A DNA stretch of 64,000 nucleotides from Tetrastigma voinierianum (taxonomy: Eukaryota > Streptophyta > Magnoliopsida > Vitales > Vitaceae). How positions within the stretch are numbered: position 1 is the first letter of the stretch; each line of letters begins with the position of its first letter. Position numbers and translations under genes: made by a program. This document shows positions 33,486 to 46,500 of this stretch, piece by piece. Location: NCBI GenBank assembly GCA_016808115.1, contig JAEQBH010004654.1, positions 496,001-560,000 of the forward strand, in the 5' to 3' direction. The notes under the pieces are model-generated. The model made no database searches. It was not told where the DNA came from and was given only the letters and a program-made list of their open reading frames with translations.

Positions 33486-34563
33486 TGGCAAAAAAACCTC
33501 TAATTTGGGCATTATTTTGATAAACGAATCACTTTGGAAATTTATTTTTTCTTAAAAGCTCATTTTGGTAAATCAATCTTGATTCTTTTTTCTATTATGT
33601 TTTTCTTTTTCTACCCCTTTTCTTTTTCTTTTTTCCTTTTCCTTTTTTGGAAAAGATTGGAGCATAGTGTCAAAATGCTTAATGTATATGTTGGATTATT
33701 TGATCCTATTTTGGGCTTATATGTGATTAATATGTATTGTGAACCCAAAGGATATTATTAGCCTAAATTCAAGTGATCTCCTAAAATTGATTTTCGATTC
33801 AAAGACTTTTATATATCAAAGTGCAATGTGGTCATCTTATATGTATTAAAACACAATATTTTTATTTTGTTAATGGGCCAAAACAAAAATATTAGTAGGT
33901 GAAGGGACACTTGTGAAGAGTCACCCTATTATGTCTAGCCTCATACTTAAACAAGTCACTTTCAAGACACCATCTATTTAGACACAAGAGAGAACTGAGG
34001 AACCCTCTGGACTGGTTAGGTAATTTAAATAAAACCCATTGATGCAAATTTATTCATCTCCAATGAATCATGGATTCAAGTATGCTCACCGCTAAGAAAA
34101 GACACGCCATAGTTGCAATACCAAACCACACAAAGGTAACATATAATGCAATCATAGAATATGTATTTAATGAAATAACCACGCATTGTTTTACAGTAAA
34201 AGCAGGATAAATGTTATGGATGTGGCCAAGTCTAAATGCGCGGCACTATATCCAAGATCTATGGTCGTAATTTCTTCGAGAGTGACTATCAATTATGGTC
34301 AGGCCGATGTTGACCCCTGGCTATAGATATTTCATAGTCGCTGGGTCGATGTCGACCTCAAGCATAGGATACTCTATAGGCGCTGTCTGATATTAACTGC
34401 CATAGGATAATCATAGTCTTTAATTCAAAACATGACTGTGTCTCAGAAGGTACTTTCTATAGCTGCACTATATAATACACCACTTATTTTTCCTAATGTA
34501 TATTGAAGAGAACTTTCTTCTACTGAATTTAAAAAACGTGGTAATATATATTTTTAGGTACAA
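33486..34563. other. Unassigned, possibly the 3' LTR of the Copia element
   Basis: AT-rich with no gene. At 34285-34420 there are two to three degenerate copies of a roughly 45-base unit containing 'ggtcgatgtcgacctc' or 'ggccgatgttgacccc' followed by 'tcatagtcgct'. The position just beyond the Copia PPT would suit a 3' LTR, but I could not define its ends. Confidence 0.35.
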
Positions 34564-37260
34564 ATTTGGAAATCAATTTCATTGGCCGAAACAAAGACCA
34601 ATTCTCATCCACAAAAGAGAGTTAGTCGACGTAGCATCAAGGTGATGGAGCTGGACCCCATAAATCTCCCCCTACAGACCTATGCAACAAACCAATGAAG
34701 GTGGGAGTCTTCGACTTTGCAGAGCTTACGCCCGTGTTCTTGATAAGGCATTGAGCTGAATTTTTCTTTTGTAATGACTCGCTATCATATCAACAAGATT
34801 CTCATAAGTGATCTTTCTTACTTAAACAATTGTTCAATAGCCTTCGATCCAATGATATCTCACATCTCATGTTTCATCCTTGTATGATACATATGTCTTG
34901 CTGCTTCATCAGATTTTTGATTATCGAATGTATTATGTAGTCTCTTTTCTTTTTAAATCCACTCCTCAAGAAACCGCTATCCATACATCTTTCCAAATGA
35001 GCAGCTACAACATACTGCTTAGAAGATGAGTGAACACACTGAAGAGCCAACACGCGATATAATTCTCCATAAAGTAAATAAGTACCTAAAAGTAGATTTT
35101 CTACAATCAGTTCTCATATTAGGATTCGTATTAACCTTCTAGAGATGTTTATGATCCTCTGTAAAGTTTTTAAAACATACTGAGATACCTCTAAGATATT
35201 CAAGGACCATTCACTACCTTCTTAGTGTATTTTACTTAGGATTTGCTAGGAATCACACACTCCAACCTACATGAGATATATCTTTGGATATAATATACCA
35301 TAGCATACATCGTACTTTAATTAATGTATGAGTATGGGAATGATTGGATATTTCAATCTTTTTCTTCAGAGATGGAGATAGAGTCTAACACCTGAAATGA
35401 CTAGTGCTGAAGTGTAGAAACTAGCTTTGAATTTTTCATATTGAACCTTTCCAACATTCATTTAATATATCTTTCTTGTGATAGCCACAATTTGTTTGCC
35501 TTCCTATCTCGCAATATGCTTTGCACTGCCTAAATCCTTCATGTCAAACGTCTTTGACAATTCCCTCTTTAGCTTCTGGACCATATTGGCATTGACCCAC
35601 AATCAATATATCATCAACATATAACAGGAGAATGATGAATTTATCATCGTGAATCTTCTCGGAAGACAAACACATGATCTTCAAATGTCCTTTACTCCCC
35701 GACTCATCATGAAAGGAGTTTAAAACTTCTTATACCATTGTCGCGACACGCTTATCCACAGACGCTTTAACTCAGACCATGTTCTCCTTCCTTTCTCACT
35801 TTCAAGCCAAGGCTCCATAAAGATCTTCATCAAGATCACTATGCGTAAATGCGCTTCCAACATCGAAGTTGTTCACCGAGATCTCATACTAACTATCAAT
35901 CCTAGTATAACTCGAATTTGAACATGATTACAAACAAAAAGATTCATCAAAGTCAATGCCTGAATTTCACCCAAAACCCTTTCACCACTGGGGATACTGC
36001 ATTTCCAAATGCCATCATCGTGCCTTCTCATTGGTCATTCTATACTTAAACACCTATTTATTCTGAGTGATTTTCTCCTTTTGGCAATTTTGTCAACTCG
36101 TAGGTATCATTTTTCCATAAGGAATTCATCTCTTCTTGGCTTTTATCCAACGGTCTTTGTCTTTGTGAGACTATACTTCTTGTAAGCTTTCAGGTTCCTC
36201 CTCATCAACAACTAGAATATACTCTGAACTTGGATACCTTGTAGATGGTTGACGTTCTCTAGTTATCCGTCTCAACTAAGGTCCTTCTTCTAATATGATC
36301 CGCCTCCCAACAACACTCCTCCCGTATCACTATCATCACCACTTTCTTCCTCCTCGATGACTAGTTCTTCAAGTTCCGTCCCTAGTTTTGATTTGGACAT
36401 CTCTGCTTCATTAGTGGCACTTTCTAATGAAGTTTGTTCAGGTGTCAAATCTACAACACCTTCATATGTGAGTTTTGTACCACTCACATTTTTCCAAGAT
36501 CTTCAGTTTAGTTTTTGTTCATGAAACACTACGCCTCCTGCTCAATATCTGCTTCTCCGAACTCAAACAGTCGAACTCCTCATCTCCATATCCGATGAAG
36601 ATGCATAAGGTTGCTTTATCACCAGCTTCGATCTTTGCTCCTTTGGTACATGCATGAATGCTTTGAGGAATATGGAACATCTTTCCTCATTCAAACTTTC
36701 AGGAATATCAAAGTTCCAAAGGGAACTTTATGGCTATCCGTTGATCATGCACTCAGCAAAGCACGCTGCCCTAAAATAATATGAGGAGTTTAGCCAATTT
36801 CACAAATCGACTTTTTCCACAATGGTCTAATTATCCTCTCTACAACATCACAGGTTATGGTGTACTGCAGTCCCGCCTTCGCGCTTGATTTCATGCCTGG
36901 AGCAATATTCTTTGAACTCCCTAGAGATGTATTCTCCACTATTATCAGTTTGAAGTCGCTTCAAAGGATTTCACGTCTCTCTCTTCACCATGACATGGAA
37001 TTTATGAAAATACTGAAATACTTGACTTTTTGTATGCAACAGGTATAACTATGTCTTTCGTGAAGCATCGTCATTGAAAGTAACAACGTATTTGTTACCA
37101 CCCAATGTATCTACCTCTATGGGTCCGCAAACATCAGAATATACTAACTCCAATTTCTCCAATTTTCAAGTGGAGTTCTTTGAATAATACTTAAAGTTGT
37201 TTTCTAAATAAGTACAAAGTCACGCGGTGGTTTGATGATTCACGCTCGGGCCACGGGAAT
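34564..37260 (-). mobile_element. Copia-type retrotransposon pol, decayed and truncated
   Basis: Minus-strand homology to Copia pol runs in order. Integrase lies at about 37175-36830: LELVYSDVCGPIEVDTLGGN, KYVVTFNDDAS, LKRLQTDNSGEY and SREFKEYCS. The post-integrase block is KATLCIFIGYGDEEFDC (about 36620-36570), then an acidic linker (36487-36290). RT contains LLLYVDDILIV-like sequence near 35620 and KDLGSAKHIAR near 35530-35500. The RNase H end includes DVRYHWI near 34860. Frames are interrupted throughout. Gag and the 5' LTR are missing, and a TR-GAG-like element begins 84 bases to the right. Confidence 0.85.
34664..34673 (-). promoter_or_regulatory. Polypurine tract of the Copia element
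   Basis: Minus strand AGGGGGAGAT lies downstream of the RNase H remnant, the usual place and sequence type for a Copia PPT. Confidence 0.55.
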
Positions 37261-37343
37261 GAGGACTATCGGCCAAAAGTTGTAACTCCTTCAACTCATA
37301 TGTGTTAGCCGCTTGTAACCCTATTCAACTATATATTATAAAT

Positions 37344-38009
37344 TGATGATGCTTTTTCAACCGGGAGTGGGCTTCGAGCGCAATGGATTTGGTCGGGCCG
37401 GTCCGTCGACTCCGTGACGCTAAACTCCGCAAAACATCACAAAAGGATCGGTGGGTCACCCGTTGCCCCTCCCGATGCCTGCTAGTTCTTCCGTGGGGAA
37501 GAGAAGATCGACCGCTTAGGAATGAATTTTGCGCTTAAGTCTCTGCATCTTTCATCGATGGGGTGGCCTCGGTATTTATAATGGATGATCATGACAACTT
37601 TCCAATTAGATGATATTAATCAAATAGTATGTTTCCTAGTTGGATGATGACACCGAATAGTATAAGCCTTGTCGATGATGACACCGACAAGATATTTCCT
37701 GCTGGCAGATGGTACAATATCTTCCACCAGAAATAGATTTTCTTCCTTATCGTAAACCGATTAATAAGTGATAATCGATGGGCAATAATCGAGAAAGATC
37801 TTACTTTCCCAATTAGTGAGATTGGGTGTTTCCCCCCAATATGGATTCCTGGGGTCGTTAGCCTTTAAATGCGTGAATCAAATCTTTGTTCTTGTGGCTT
37901 CCATTTGGGGATGTCATCAAAGGCCTATTGCTAGTACTCCGGGCCCGTTTTAATCCCGCTTTTTAGCTTATGCCTTGAGCCCGTGCACCTATTATTTCAA
38001 ACCCCATCA
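37344..38009 (-). repeat. 3' LTR of the TR-GAG-like element
   Basis: A 666-base LTR matching 40901-41546. Shared blocks include 'agtatgtttcctagttggat', 'ctcatcgtaaaccgatta'-type sequence and the terminal 'gcctattgctagtact'. On the minus strand a TATA-like box (TTATAAATACC) lies near 37578-37570. The copies differ by many small changes, so the insertion is old. Confidence 0.85.
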
Positions 38010-38149
38010 CCGTCTACCTCGACTAAGCGAAAGCGAGGTAAGGACCGCCAGATCACTTCTGGACAAAGCGTGATATCCATGTGGCTATTTCAGGAAGGGT
38101 TTGATTAGTTTTATCGCTTCTTATTGTCTCACAATTTGAGTCGCTGGTT

Positions 38150-39545
38150 TCTGTGCTATCAGGCCTTCAAACCAGCTACTGGCTCCCGGGCTGTTCCACT
38201 CATGTACCGAGCTCAAAACAGAGCTACTGGCTCTCTGGTTATCATGCTTTGAACTCGGGAGCTACTGCCTCGGGGCATTCCCGCTCCCGAGCTGCTATGC
38301 TCTTCGAACCGAAAGCATTCGAAGCCCCTCAACCGACTACAAGGCTCTTTTAAAACTGCCTACACGACCCGAGCTACATAGCCCGCTACTTTACTTTCCG
38401 GTAACCGAGCCATGGTTCCTTGAAACCGAGCCTACGGCTCCCTTTGGCTACTTGGCCTCCTTTGAGTAGTCAGGCTCTATGCGAGCTATTGGGCTCCCGA
38501 GCTACACGGCTCCTTGCACTACTCGCCTTCTAGTTATTCTACCTGAAAGCAATTAAGCTCTAAAACCAGCCGCTTAGGCCCTCAAAGCACATGGCCCGTG
38601 GCTACTCGTCTCCTTAAGCGCTATGCTTTGTAACTGAAAGCATTGGATCTTCGAGTCGCATGGTCATGAAGACCCTTCTTGAGCTTATAGCTCAAAAGCT
38701 GTTTGGTTGGCCTGGGCTCCAAGACCCTTTTTAAGCAAGAGGTTTAAAAACTCGAAGCTACATTTTCGCCTTAGGCGTACGAGACCTTCGAGCTATGAAT
38801 CTCTACAACCAGCCATCGGGCTCCTTGCGCCGAGGCCTTCGATCTGCCTTGAGCTCGCAAACCAGCCATCGCCTGCCGAGGGCCTCGAGCTATTAAGCTC
38901 TACAACCGAGCTACTGTGGCCCGGCACTAAGCACCCTCCCGCGCGAACCGGCCACCGGGCTCCCGGGCGCCAAGACCCTCCCGAGCCGTTGCTTCCCCAC
39001 AGCCGAGTTCATCGGGTTCCGGCGCTAAGACCCCCACGCGAACCGAGCCACAGGCTCCCAGCGCTTAAGATCCCCGCACGGGAAGCTCTACCGGACAGCT
39101 ACCGGGCCCCGCTACATGGCTCCGTGGCTACTTCGCCTTTGAAATGCTACGCTCTCGCAAACCGGGGAGCCACCGGGCTCCCGACATGACCTCGTGGCAT
39201 TCGGGGCCTTGAGTCACATGCCCGCTAACCGAGCTTCTAAGCCCCGAGCTACATGGCCCGTGGCTACTCGGGCCTGGGCTATTACGCCCGCGAACCGAGC
39301 CGCCCGAGCCACATGGCCCGTGGCTACTGCCTGGTCGCTACGCTCGCTAACTGGGCGCTGCCCCCAGCTACATGGCCCGCGGGCTACTCCGCCTTTGGGT
39401 TACGCCCGCAGCGAGCTACCGGGCTCAGCCATACTGCGGGCTACTCGCCCCGAGCCATTACGCCATGCACCGAGCTTCGGGCTCCCCGAGCCATGGCCCC
39501 ACGGCTACTTGGCCTTTTGTCTTCCTTCCTCAAGGCGCAGCTTTA
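38150..39545. repeat. GC-rich tandem array inside the TR-GAG-like element
   Basis: Degenerate units of about 30-60 bases contain CGAGCTACATGGCC(C/T), 'cgtggctactcggcc' and 'ctacgctcgctaaccgagc'-like sequence. The units are most regular near 39200-39400. Open frames of 124-160 codons on the plus strand (38707-39189, 39194-39568) arise because the repeat lacks stops. They are not gene-like. Confidence 0.85.
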
Positions 39546-39699
39546 ATGCGGATTTATGGTCCTGTTAACTCATAGTATTTGGGCGTCGTTTCTTCTAGCT
39601 GGGTTTGACTTCATCTGATACACTTTCAGAACCTTTCATGTCAGACTACAGATCTCACATACGAGGCCGTAAGAGGTGTACTACTAAAGTGAATACCAT

Positions 39700-40900
39700 T
39701 GCCAGAGCTCGTGCTGAGTCGGTCCTCCGCGATCCCTTCACGTTTCCTCGCCTTGTCGGGACCGCTCTCATTTTCTCTCGTCCCCTCGGGGGATGTAGTC
39801 CCCCGTCATTGGCTCCTCGGGCTTGCTTTTTTGGCCGCCCTCGCTTTTTCCTTTGAGTGTAAGAGCCGCCGACAGAGGGCCACCGCTGATATACTTCTCA
39901 GCTTTGGCGAGGACATCGCCATGCTTGTCTGGAAAATTTTTTGAGATAGAGAACATTTGACCTTCGACCGCACCCCACCCGCAATGAAAGCAATCGACGA
40001 ACTCGCCGAGAATATCCACCTTAGCGATCCGTGTTAAACTCCTTGAACATATGACCTCAGCTTTCTCGAGCTCTATTTTATGGTCAAAAGGTGATAACTC
40101 AAGCCCAGGCACGCCTACAGTCTGATAAAGGGGAGACGAACGCGAATGGGAAAGTTCCAGAACGAAGGAGACAAAGCACGCGGTCCGTTAAACCAAGCCA
40201 ATGTCGGGGCCCTTTAGCGGATAGCGGCGCTCCGCATCGTACGGTCTTGATATCCATGTGAAGTTCCATATTATTTTTTGCACGCATTGAGGTGGTCTAT
40301 GAGGTCTTTGTCCTGGCTGAACGTGCCTTAATCATGCAGACTAACTTTAATAAGGGAAAAGGTCTCTACGATGAATGAAGATTCATTTGTTGCACCAGTG
40401 GCATCCATGGAGACCGGAGTTTCGCTTTACCGCTACCTTCATGTGGTCGATTTCTGTCGGATGTCCCTGTAAACCTGCTCCCCACGACCTTTCCCTCTTA
40501 CGATCCCTCCCCGGTCGGTAGCGATCACGCTCCCGCACGGCTGGGCTTCTTCTCTATCCACTGACGAGGGTCGAGGTGTCGTTTTTCCTGATAACAAGGT
40601 TTTGTATTTTCGGGCATGTCAGGCTCTAGGAGCCTCAGATTTGCCCGGGTGAGTTGTTCCAACTCTTCGCAGGTGTTGGTTGGTGACGCCGAGCGCTCCA
40701 CCCGCCCGTGTCGGGCTCGTGACCGTCTCGCAACCCAGCCTCCCGTGAGGTCGGCCGTCCACGCCGCCCGGTCGGCCCCTTCGTGATCCTCGGGAGTGAT
40801 GGCGCTGCTCCCCGCCACAGGTTCCGAAGCTGATACTCACCGGCCAGCCGAGAGGTCAGCTTATTTGCAGAGAACCGTCGTTCTGTTGCATCGCGCCAAC
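39700..40900 (-). pseudogene. Ty3/gypsy gag, broken
   Basis: Minus strand. N-terminal piece 40818-40525 contains CEELEQLTRANLRLLEPDMP, typical of the head of plant gypsy gag. A middle piece near 40220-40110 (LSAKGPRHWLGL..., then SYHLLTIK after a frame change) resembles the 'FPLTLKGPALAWFNGLP' core of the Retrotrans_gag domain. The piece 39960-39850 reads MFSISKNFPDKHGDVLAKAE, then KYISGG, matching the family's 'FFSLSKKPPATLAELLARAEKYI' block. It is followed by a basic tail. Frameshifts separate the three. No zinc knuckle was found. Confidence 0.7.
40884..40900 (-). promoter_or_regulatory. Primer-binding-site-like sequence
   Basis: Directly inside the 5' LTR the minus strand reads (GT)TGGCGCGATGCAACAG. 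It starts with the TGG expected to pair with a tRNA 3' CCA end and supports a minus-strand orientation. Confidence 0.5.
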
Positions 40901-41546
40901 CGATGATGTTTTTCAACCAGAACTAAGCCGAGCGTGCCGAATCAGCAGCCGGTCCTAAGTGACTTTGATGCCCGCTCCTCTCGCAAAACAAGAAACAAAA
41001 GGATTCGCTGGGCTCGCCTCGTTCTCTCCGATGCCTAAGTCAGTTCTTTCCCAGTTATAAGATCGACCGCCAGTGGAACGAATTTTCTCGTGCTTAAGTC
41101 CGCGGCATCATCTTCTCACTCAACTGTATGACCTCGATTATAAATTACGATCGCGACAACTTTCCTAATTGGGACGATGACCCGACAAAGTATGTTTCTT
41201 AGTTGGATGAAGACATCAATAGTGATGGTTTGGTTTGATAACGATTAATCGAATATGTTTCTGGCTGAGGACGACATAATATTTCACGGCAGATTTTCTC
41301 ATCGTAAACCGATTATCAAGCGAGCACCACCTGGCAATAACGAATATCTTACTTTCCCGACAAGAGACGTGGCTGCTTCTCAATATGGATTTTGGGCCGC
41401 TAGCCTTTTAAAGTGCCGACCGCCTTTGTTTTGGGTCTATATTTGAGGGATGTCATCAAGGGCCTATTGCTAGTACTGGGCCCCTTTTTAATCCCGTTTT
41501 GGGCTTGCGTCTTGAGCATATGCACCTATTATTTCAAACCCCATCA
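40901..41546 (-). repeat. 5' LTR of the TR-GAG-like element
   Basis: A 646-base partner of 37344-38009, with the same terminal sequence CCTATTATTTCAAACCCCAT ending at 41544. It carries 'tgaggacgacataatatttc' where the partner has a diverged form. The right target duplication TAAAT follows at once. Confidence 0.85.
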
Positions 41547-41551
41547 TAAAT

Positions 41552-41858
41552 AATGTGTTTTATCTTTTATCAAAGGTAATAAGAGTATCAATTTTGTTCT
41601 CCCTAGCTGTATGATGGTTTCCAGAACACAAAAACTACTTAAAATCTTGACATAAAGGCGCATGTAAGTGTTTCTATCTATTATATTACTAATTATAATC
41701 AATAAAATGATCTCTTTTAAAAACACGTTTAATATTATTTTAATTGGTAAATAATATTTTAAATTTTATTTAATGGATAACCACAAACAAACGCAAGAAC
41801 AATTTTGTTAATTTAATTAATATATGATGTCAAAAAAAACTTTAATTAATATATTATT

Positions 41859-41903
<45 letters not shown>

Positions 41904-42179
41904 TTACACTATCTAATATATTTAAATTAAATAAATTATATTGTTAAGATAAAATTCGGTTAATGGGTCAAAAATTCGATCAACCTTGCTAAAGGCTTGC
42001 CCCTGCTACTCAGGGTTTCAAACTTGGCCGAAATTTCGGTGTAGAAAATTTGGGACCTGCCCCCAAAAGCGTATATGTCACAAACTCAGTTTCCAATCTT
42101 TGAATAACTCAAAAGATGTCTTAGGGACAACCTTGGTTGGAACTTGATTTAATATATACACCATTGTCTTTAGAGCTTA
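41552..42179. other. AT-rich flank with a TG/TA microsatellite
   Basis: No gene recognised. (TG)n(TA)n at 41859-41899. The last 200 bases (about 41960-42179) may be the weakly preserved downstream part of the Copia fragment that follows: on the minus strand, TMVYILNQVPTKVVPKTSFE is readable near 42175-42115. Confidence 0.5.
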
Positions 42180-42720
42180 AGTCCATAATTATTGAGGTAG
42201 TTTCATATTACTCCTCATACGATGTCCATTAAAGTTTGATTTCTTCTTTCTGCCACACCATTTTGATCCGAAGAACCAGACATAATGTATAAGACAACAA
42301 TCTCATTTTCTTGAAAAAACTTCGCAAATGAACTAGGAGCTTTCCATTCTCTGTGTATTTATCATAGTACTCTCCACATTTATATGATCTCACAATCTTA
42401 ATATGTTTTCCACATTTATTCTTTACTTCAGCCTTAAAAACTTTAAAGTCATCTAAAACTTCATCTTTGGAACGAAGTAAGTAGGGATACATGTATCGTG
42501 AATAATCATTTATAAAGGTGATAAAGTATTTTGGACCATTTGCATCCATGTCAGGACAGCAACTGTAAGTATATATAATCTGCTTCATATTTGGAACGAA
42601 GTAAGTAAAGATACATGTATTGTGAATAATCATTTATGAAGGTGATAAAGTATTTCGGACCATTTGCATTCATGTCATGATAACAAATGTAAGTATGTAT
42701 AATCTTTAAAGTCATCAAAT
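42110..42720 (-). pseudogene. Copia integrase fragment
   Basis: On the minus strand it reads DANGPKYFITFINDYSRYMY (about 42560-42490), SKDEVLDDFKVFKAEVKN (about 42470-42415), IKIVRSYKCGEYYD, and further down a broken AERRNQTLMDIVRSMSNMKLPQ-like segment. These are the core blocks of a Copia integrase: ...FITFIDDYSRY, F..FK..VE, ...IRSDNGGEY. The catalytic 'DNGGEY' Asp/Glu block has become YKCGEY. It is a different copy from the Copia pol at 34.5-37.3 kb and carries a 124-base internal duplication. Confidence 0.8.
42465..42715. repeat. 124-base tandem duplication in the Copia fragment
   Basis: Two copies start at 'ggaacgaagtaagta' (42469 and 42593) and continue through 'aatcatttat(a/g)aaggtgataaagtattt' to 'gtaagtat(a/g)tataatc'. 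The copies differ by only a few substitutions. Confidence 0.9.
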
Positions 42721-43534
42721 GTCATATTTTTCTATTATTTTCTTTTTCAATAGAGTGGTTCTTCAACACAAATTTAAGTTTTTAATTTTTATTTTTTTGT
42801 GATTTTATCGTCGATTTATTGCAGTGTGTATTATGTCATCTATACAATTGGTTTTTCATCGTTGATTCAAACGGTAAAGCATATTCAAACAAACAAAGAC
42901 CAAAATATATTTAAATTATATTGTTAAGATAAAACGTATTATCATTAATTTTATTAATCTTATTTTAAATATTATCATAACTTCATACTTAATTTTTATA
43001 CTTATCCTATTAACTTTAAATATTAATTGTTTTATTTTAAAATAGTAAAAGATATAGATTTATTCAAAATAAAAAATAAGATTAATTTGATAAATAATAT
43101 TTCTAAGTAATTTTAATGAGTCTAATTATTCAAATAAATTAAGTTATCCCATAAATAATGAAATTTTAAAAAATTACATCTTAAATATTTATTTAAAAGA
43201 TAATAAAACATTTTTTAATAAATAAATAAAAAAACAACCGTAAATATTACTTGAACACGGGACACCTCCCCTCCTTGTTTAAACCACATGAAGACATGAA
43301 TTTGTTGTTTATTTGATCATTTTAAAGTTTATTTTTCTTAAGCATTTATGTATTGTAAATAAATGATATTTTTGTGAAAATATAGTAGATATTTATTTTT
43401 GTTACCACATTCATGGATTTATAATATTTACCTAAGAAAGATAAAAAGAAGGAGATATATCCGTATTAATTAATTAGTGTAACTTCCGTCAACCTTTCTG
43501 TTGGCGAAAGCGAAGCGATCGAGGCGAGAATGCA
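42721..43534. other. AT-rich upstream region of the TOM20 pseudogene
   Basis: No gene or transposon end recognised. It may contain the old promoter of the pseudogene just downstream. Confidence 0.5.
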
Positions 43535-46500
43535 ATGGAACAGTCATCGCCATTGTCATCTTACTTCCGTCAGAACGCTCTCAACAAAAGCCACCTTGCC
43601 GAAGCCAACTACGCCAAAGATCCTCTTGATGCCGATGTCAGTATCTCTGATCTGGCTGTTCCATATATGTTTTTAATTTCATTTTTCCTTTTTCTTTTCT
43701 TGCGTTTTCTTTTGCCAGCCAATCGGATATGCTTCAGCAGCCCAAGGGATTTCTTTTCTTTAAGTTCTCATATTCTTTTTGTTCTTTATTGCTTTAGTGA
43801 AATCTCATTTAGACTGATACCCTTTCTTTCTAGAATCTAACAAAATGGGGAAGAGCATTGCTTCAATTATCCCGCTATCTAAATGGCCAGGATTCAAAGA
43901 AAATGATACAAGGTATTTGATTTTATCCATATATTGCTTATGATAAACTATTATTGCTGTTTTTTCAGTTTCATGTTGAATATATGTGACTGTGATTTAT
44001 GGGTATACTCATAATAACAATTTTTCACATTTTCATTCACACTGCAGATGGCATTTTTGAAGCTGCAAGAAGCATTAGTTATCGATCCCTTAAAGCATGA
44101 TACATTATTCCTCCTAGAGTGCCACTGCACTTAAGTACAATGATCCTACTGGAGGCCAAGTGGCTATCTTCATAAAGGCCTTAGCATGTTTTCAGAAAGC
44201 ATCACATGGTGAATTGCATCTTTAACTTTTACCTTTCTGTTTCTCTGTCTAATAAATCAATAGAAGGTTAAGAGTGGTGTATATGTATTTGTAGGATCCA
44301 GGAAATGCGATTTACTTCAGCTCTGTGCAACAACTAACCAAGGTACATTCCTTAGGTCTTTACTCTTCTACAATCCAGACTATTATCTTATTGCATTTGA
44401 ATTGGGTAGTTTGAAGTATTATTTATTGATTGTGGATCTATAACTCAGAAAAATGTTAGCAAATTGTTAATTGGTTATTTGTTATGTTGTATTAGCAGTG
44501 TTAAAACAGTTGCGCTTTTGACTTAAAACAGTAACCTTACATAGTATCAAAGTTCCTATTTACTAAGATCAAGTGTAAGCCAAAAGAAGGTTGCCCATAA
44601 AGCTAGGTGTTACAATTTTAGCCCAAATTAGCTTGATATATTGTTGTTGGCTCATTGTCGCCAAATTGCTTAAGATTTTAGGTCGAATTCATATCTAACA
44701 AAGAGTTATTTCGCTTTCTGCTGCAATTTATTACCTTTCATCTCCATGAATGTTTTTCTTTACACTCTACATTCTAGTGAGTGGATTTTTCTTTTCCTCG
44801 TTGTATATGTTTTGCAACTTAGTTAATTTTATTTCTAATGAGTAGGAGTCCTCCTTATGAAGGCACCACCTCATTTAATGTGGGAGTCATTCCCATTTAT
44901 TTTTGTCTTAAGAGACATACTTTCATCAAACATGAAAGCATGTCTCTTTAGGCTCCATGTTTTGAGCAAGATGTCTTTTCCCCTTGACCTATAAATAGGC
45001 AAATGAGAAGCCTAGAAAATGATCCAAGAAGAAGCAAAGAGGAGAGAGTAAGGTAGAAGAGAAAATTGTGAGAAAGAGAAAGGGGTGGGTCTTTGTTGGG
45101 TTTAATACGGGATTTATAGTGTAGCTATCTTTGGATAGTAGTAAACTCTTATATGTGTCTCAGTTTTCTTGTGGGGTGAGTGGTGAAAATCTATGTAATT
45201 GTATAAATTTATTACATAATGAATTTTGTCTTTGGTTTTTCTTCGGTAAAGGAGTTTTCCACATAAATCATTGTGTCATTTATTTTTCCTATTTTATTTC
45301 TTTGTTCTAATTGATATTTTGCCAAGATTGATCTTGGGGTTTTTTCCCAACAATTTCAATGTTTCACTTGGAATTTGATCTCATTGAGCACGTTTGGACG
45401 GAGCCAGGTCTTTGTGATGCTCATATCAGGTCAATGATTGAAGCTGAAATGTTTTTTTCATAATATAGCAATGATGTTTTGAGTAATCTCTATCCAGTGA
45501 CCTAGTTTAGCTTTTTCTATGACTCAATTTCTGGAACACCTTTTTAATTCTTGTGCTTATTTATGATCTCATTAATTTAAAATTTCATTTTAATTACATT
45601 CTGAATTCATTATTGGCCATAAGTTGTTAGGAGCTGGAGATGAACAAGGACATTCATACTACTACTTGGATGGACAAGGGCATCCTTACTTTTTCACTTG
45701 ATGGGCTGTTTACAGGTGCTGCTGCCTCTTCTGAAGCAAAGGTGAGATCTTTGAGGACTTCCTTTCTACTGCTAGAATCTTTTTCATTTCTATATGTTTT
45801 CGCTAAACCGGGCTCATCATATCTTTTCTCACCATTGCAAACTAAATTCATTTTGGTCGTCTTCTTCTCCCTGTTAATGAATAAAAAAAATTCCTATTTC
45901 ATTCATGCATGCTAATATTATCAATTCATCTATTTTAATTTTGTGTAAGTTTTCTTCTCCTCTACCCTCCCAAACAATATTTGAAGTGAAGAAACCAAGC
46001 ATAGTTCAGAGAGTTATCATTAGATGATACATGGAAAGTTTAGAATCATCACTTCAAAATTTTGTTCGAATTACCGAGGAATTCACTATTGACCACATGT
46101 TGCTAGGCCCTAGAGATGGACACGGAACTCCATACTGATTCGGAGAAGGATAAAGACATTCATACTAATACAGAGATGGACAAGGAGGACATCCATACTA
46201 ATGCATTTGATAAACAGTTTATAGATGCTGCTTCTTCTAAAGTGAAGGTGATAACTTGACTATTGCTTCATTCTACATGCAATCTAGATTAACATGACTC
46301 CCATCTTTGAGGACTTACTTTCTATTTATAACACATTTGTCATTTATATGTGTTTCTGTTATTTCCTTTGTAGATTGTTCCTTATATATTGTGTTACTGT
46401 CTATATGAGCATGTACAACTTGTCCATAACAAGTAAAATAATTTGCATAAAAATTGCATGCAGTTTTATCCATTCACTCTATAATAATAACAATCTTGCT

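Larger units (their letters stand above)
37344..41546 (-). mobile_element. TR-GAG-like non-autonomous Ty3/gypsy element
   Basis: A complete 4.2 kb LTR element. In plus reading both LTRs begin (T/C)GATGATG and end CCCCATCA. It is flanked by identical pentamers TAAAT (37339-37343 and 41547-41551). Internal sequence on the minus strand is PBS-like, then gag remnants, then a 1.4 kb tandem array, then the 3' LTR. No protease, RT, integrase or other pol sequence is present. This gag-only layout fits the TR-GAG class of plant elements that rely on an autonomous partner. Gag itself is broken now. Confidence 0.85.

Noticed and set aside
38707..39568. Plus-strand frames of 160 and 124 codons
   Set aside because: They run through the degenerate GC-rich tandem array, and the residue pattern simply repeats with the DNA. 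They oppose the gag direction.
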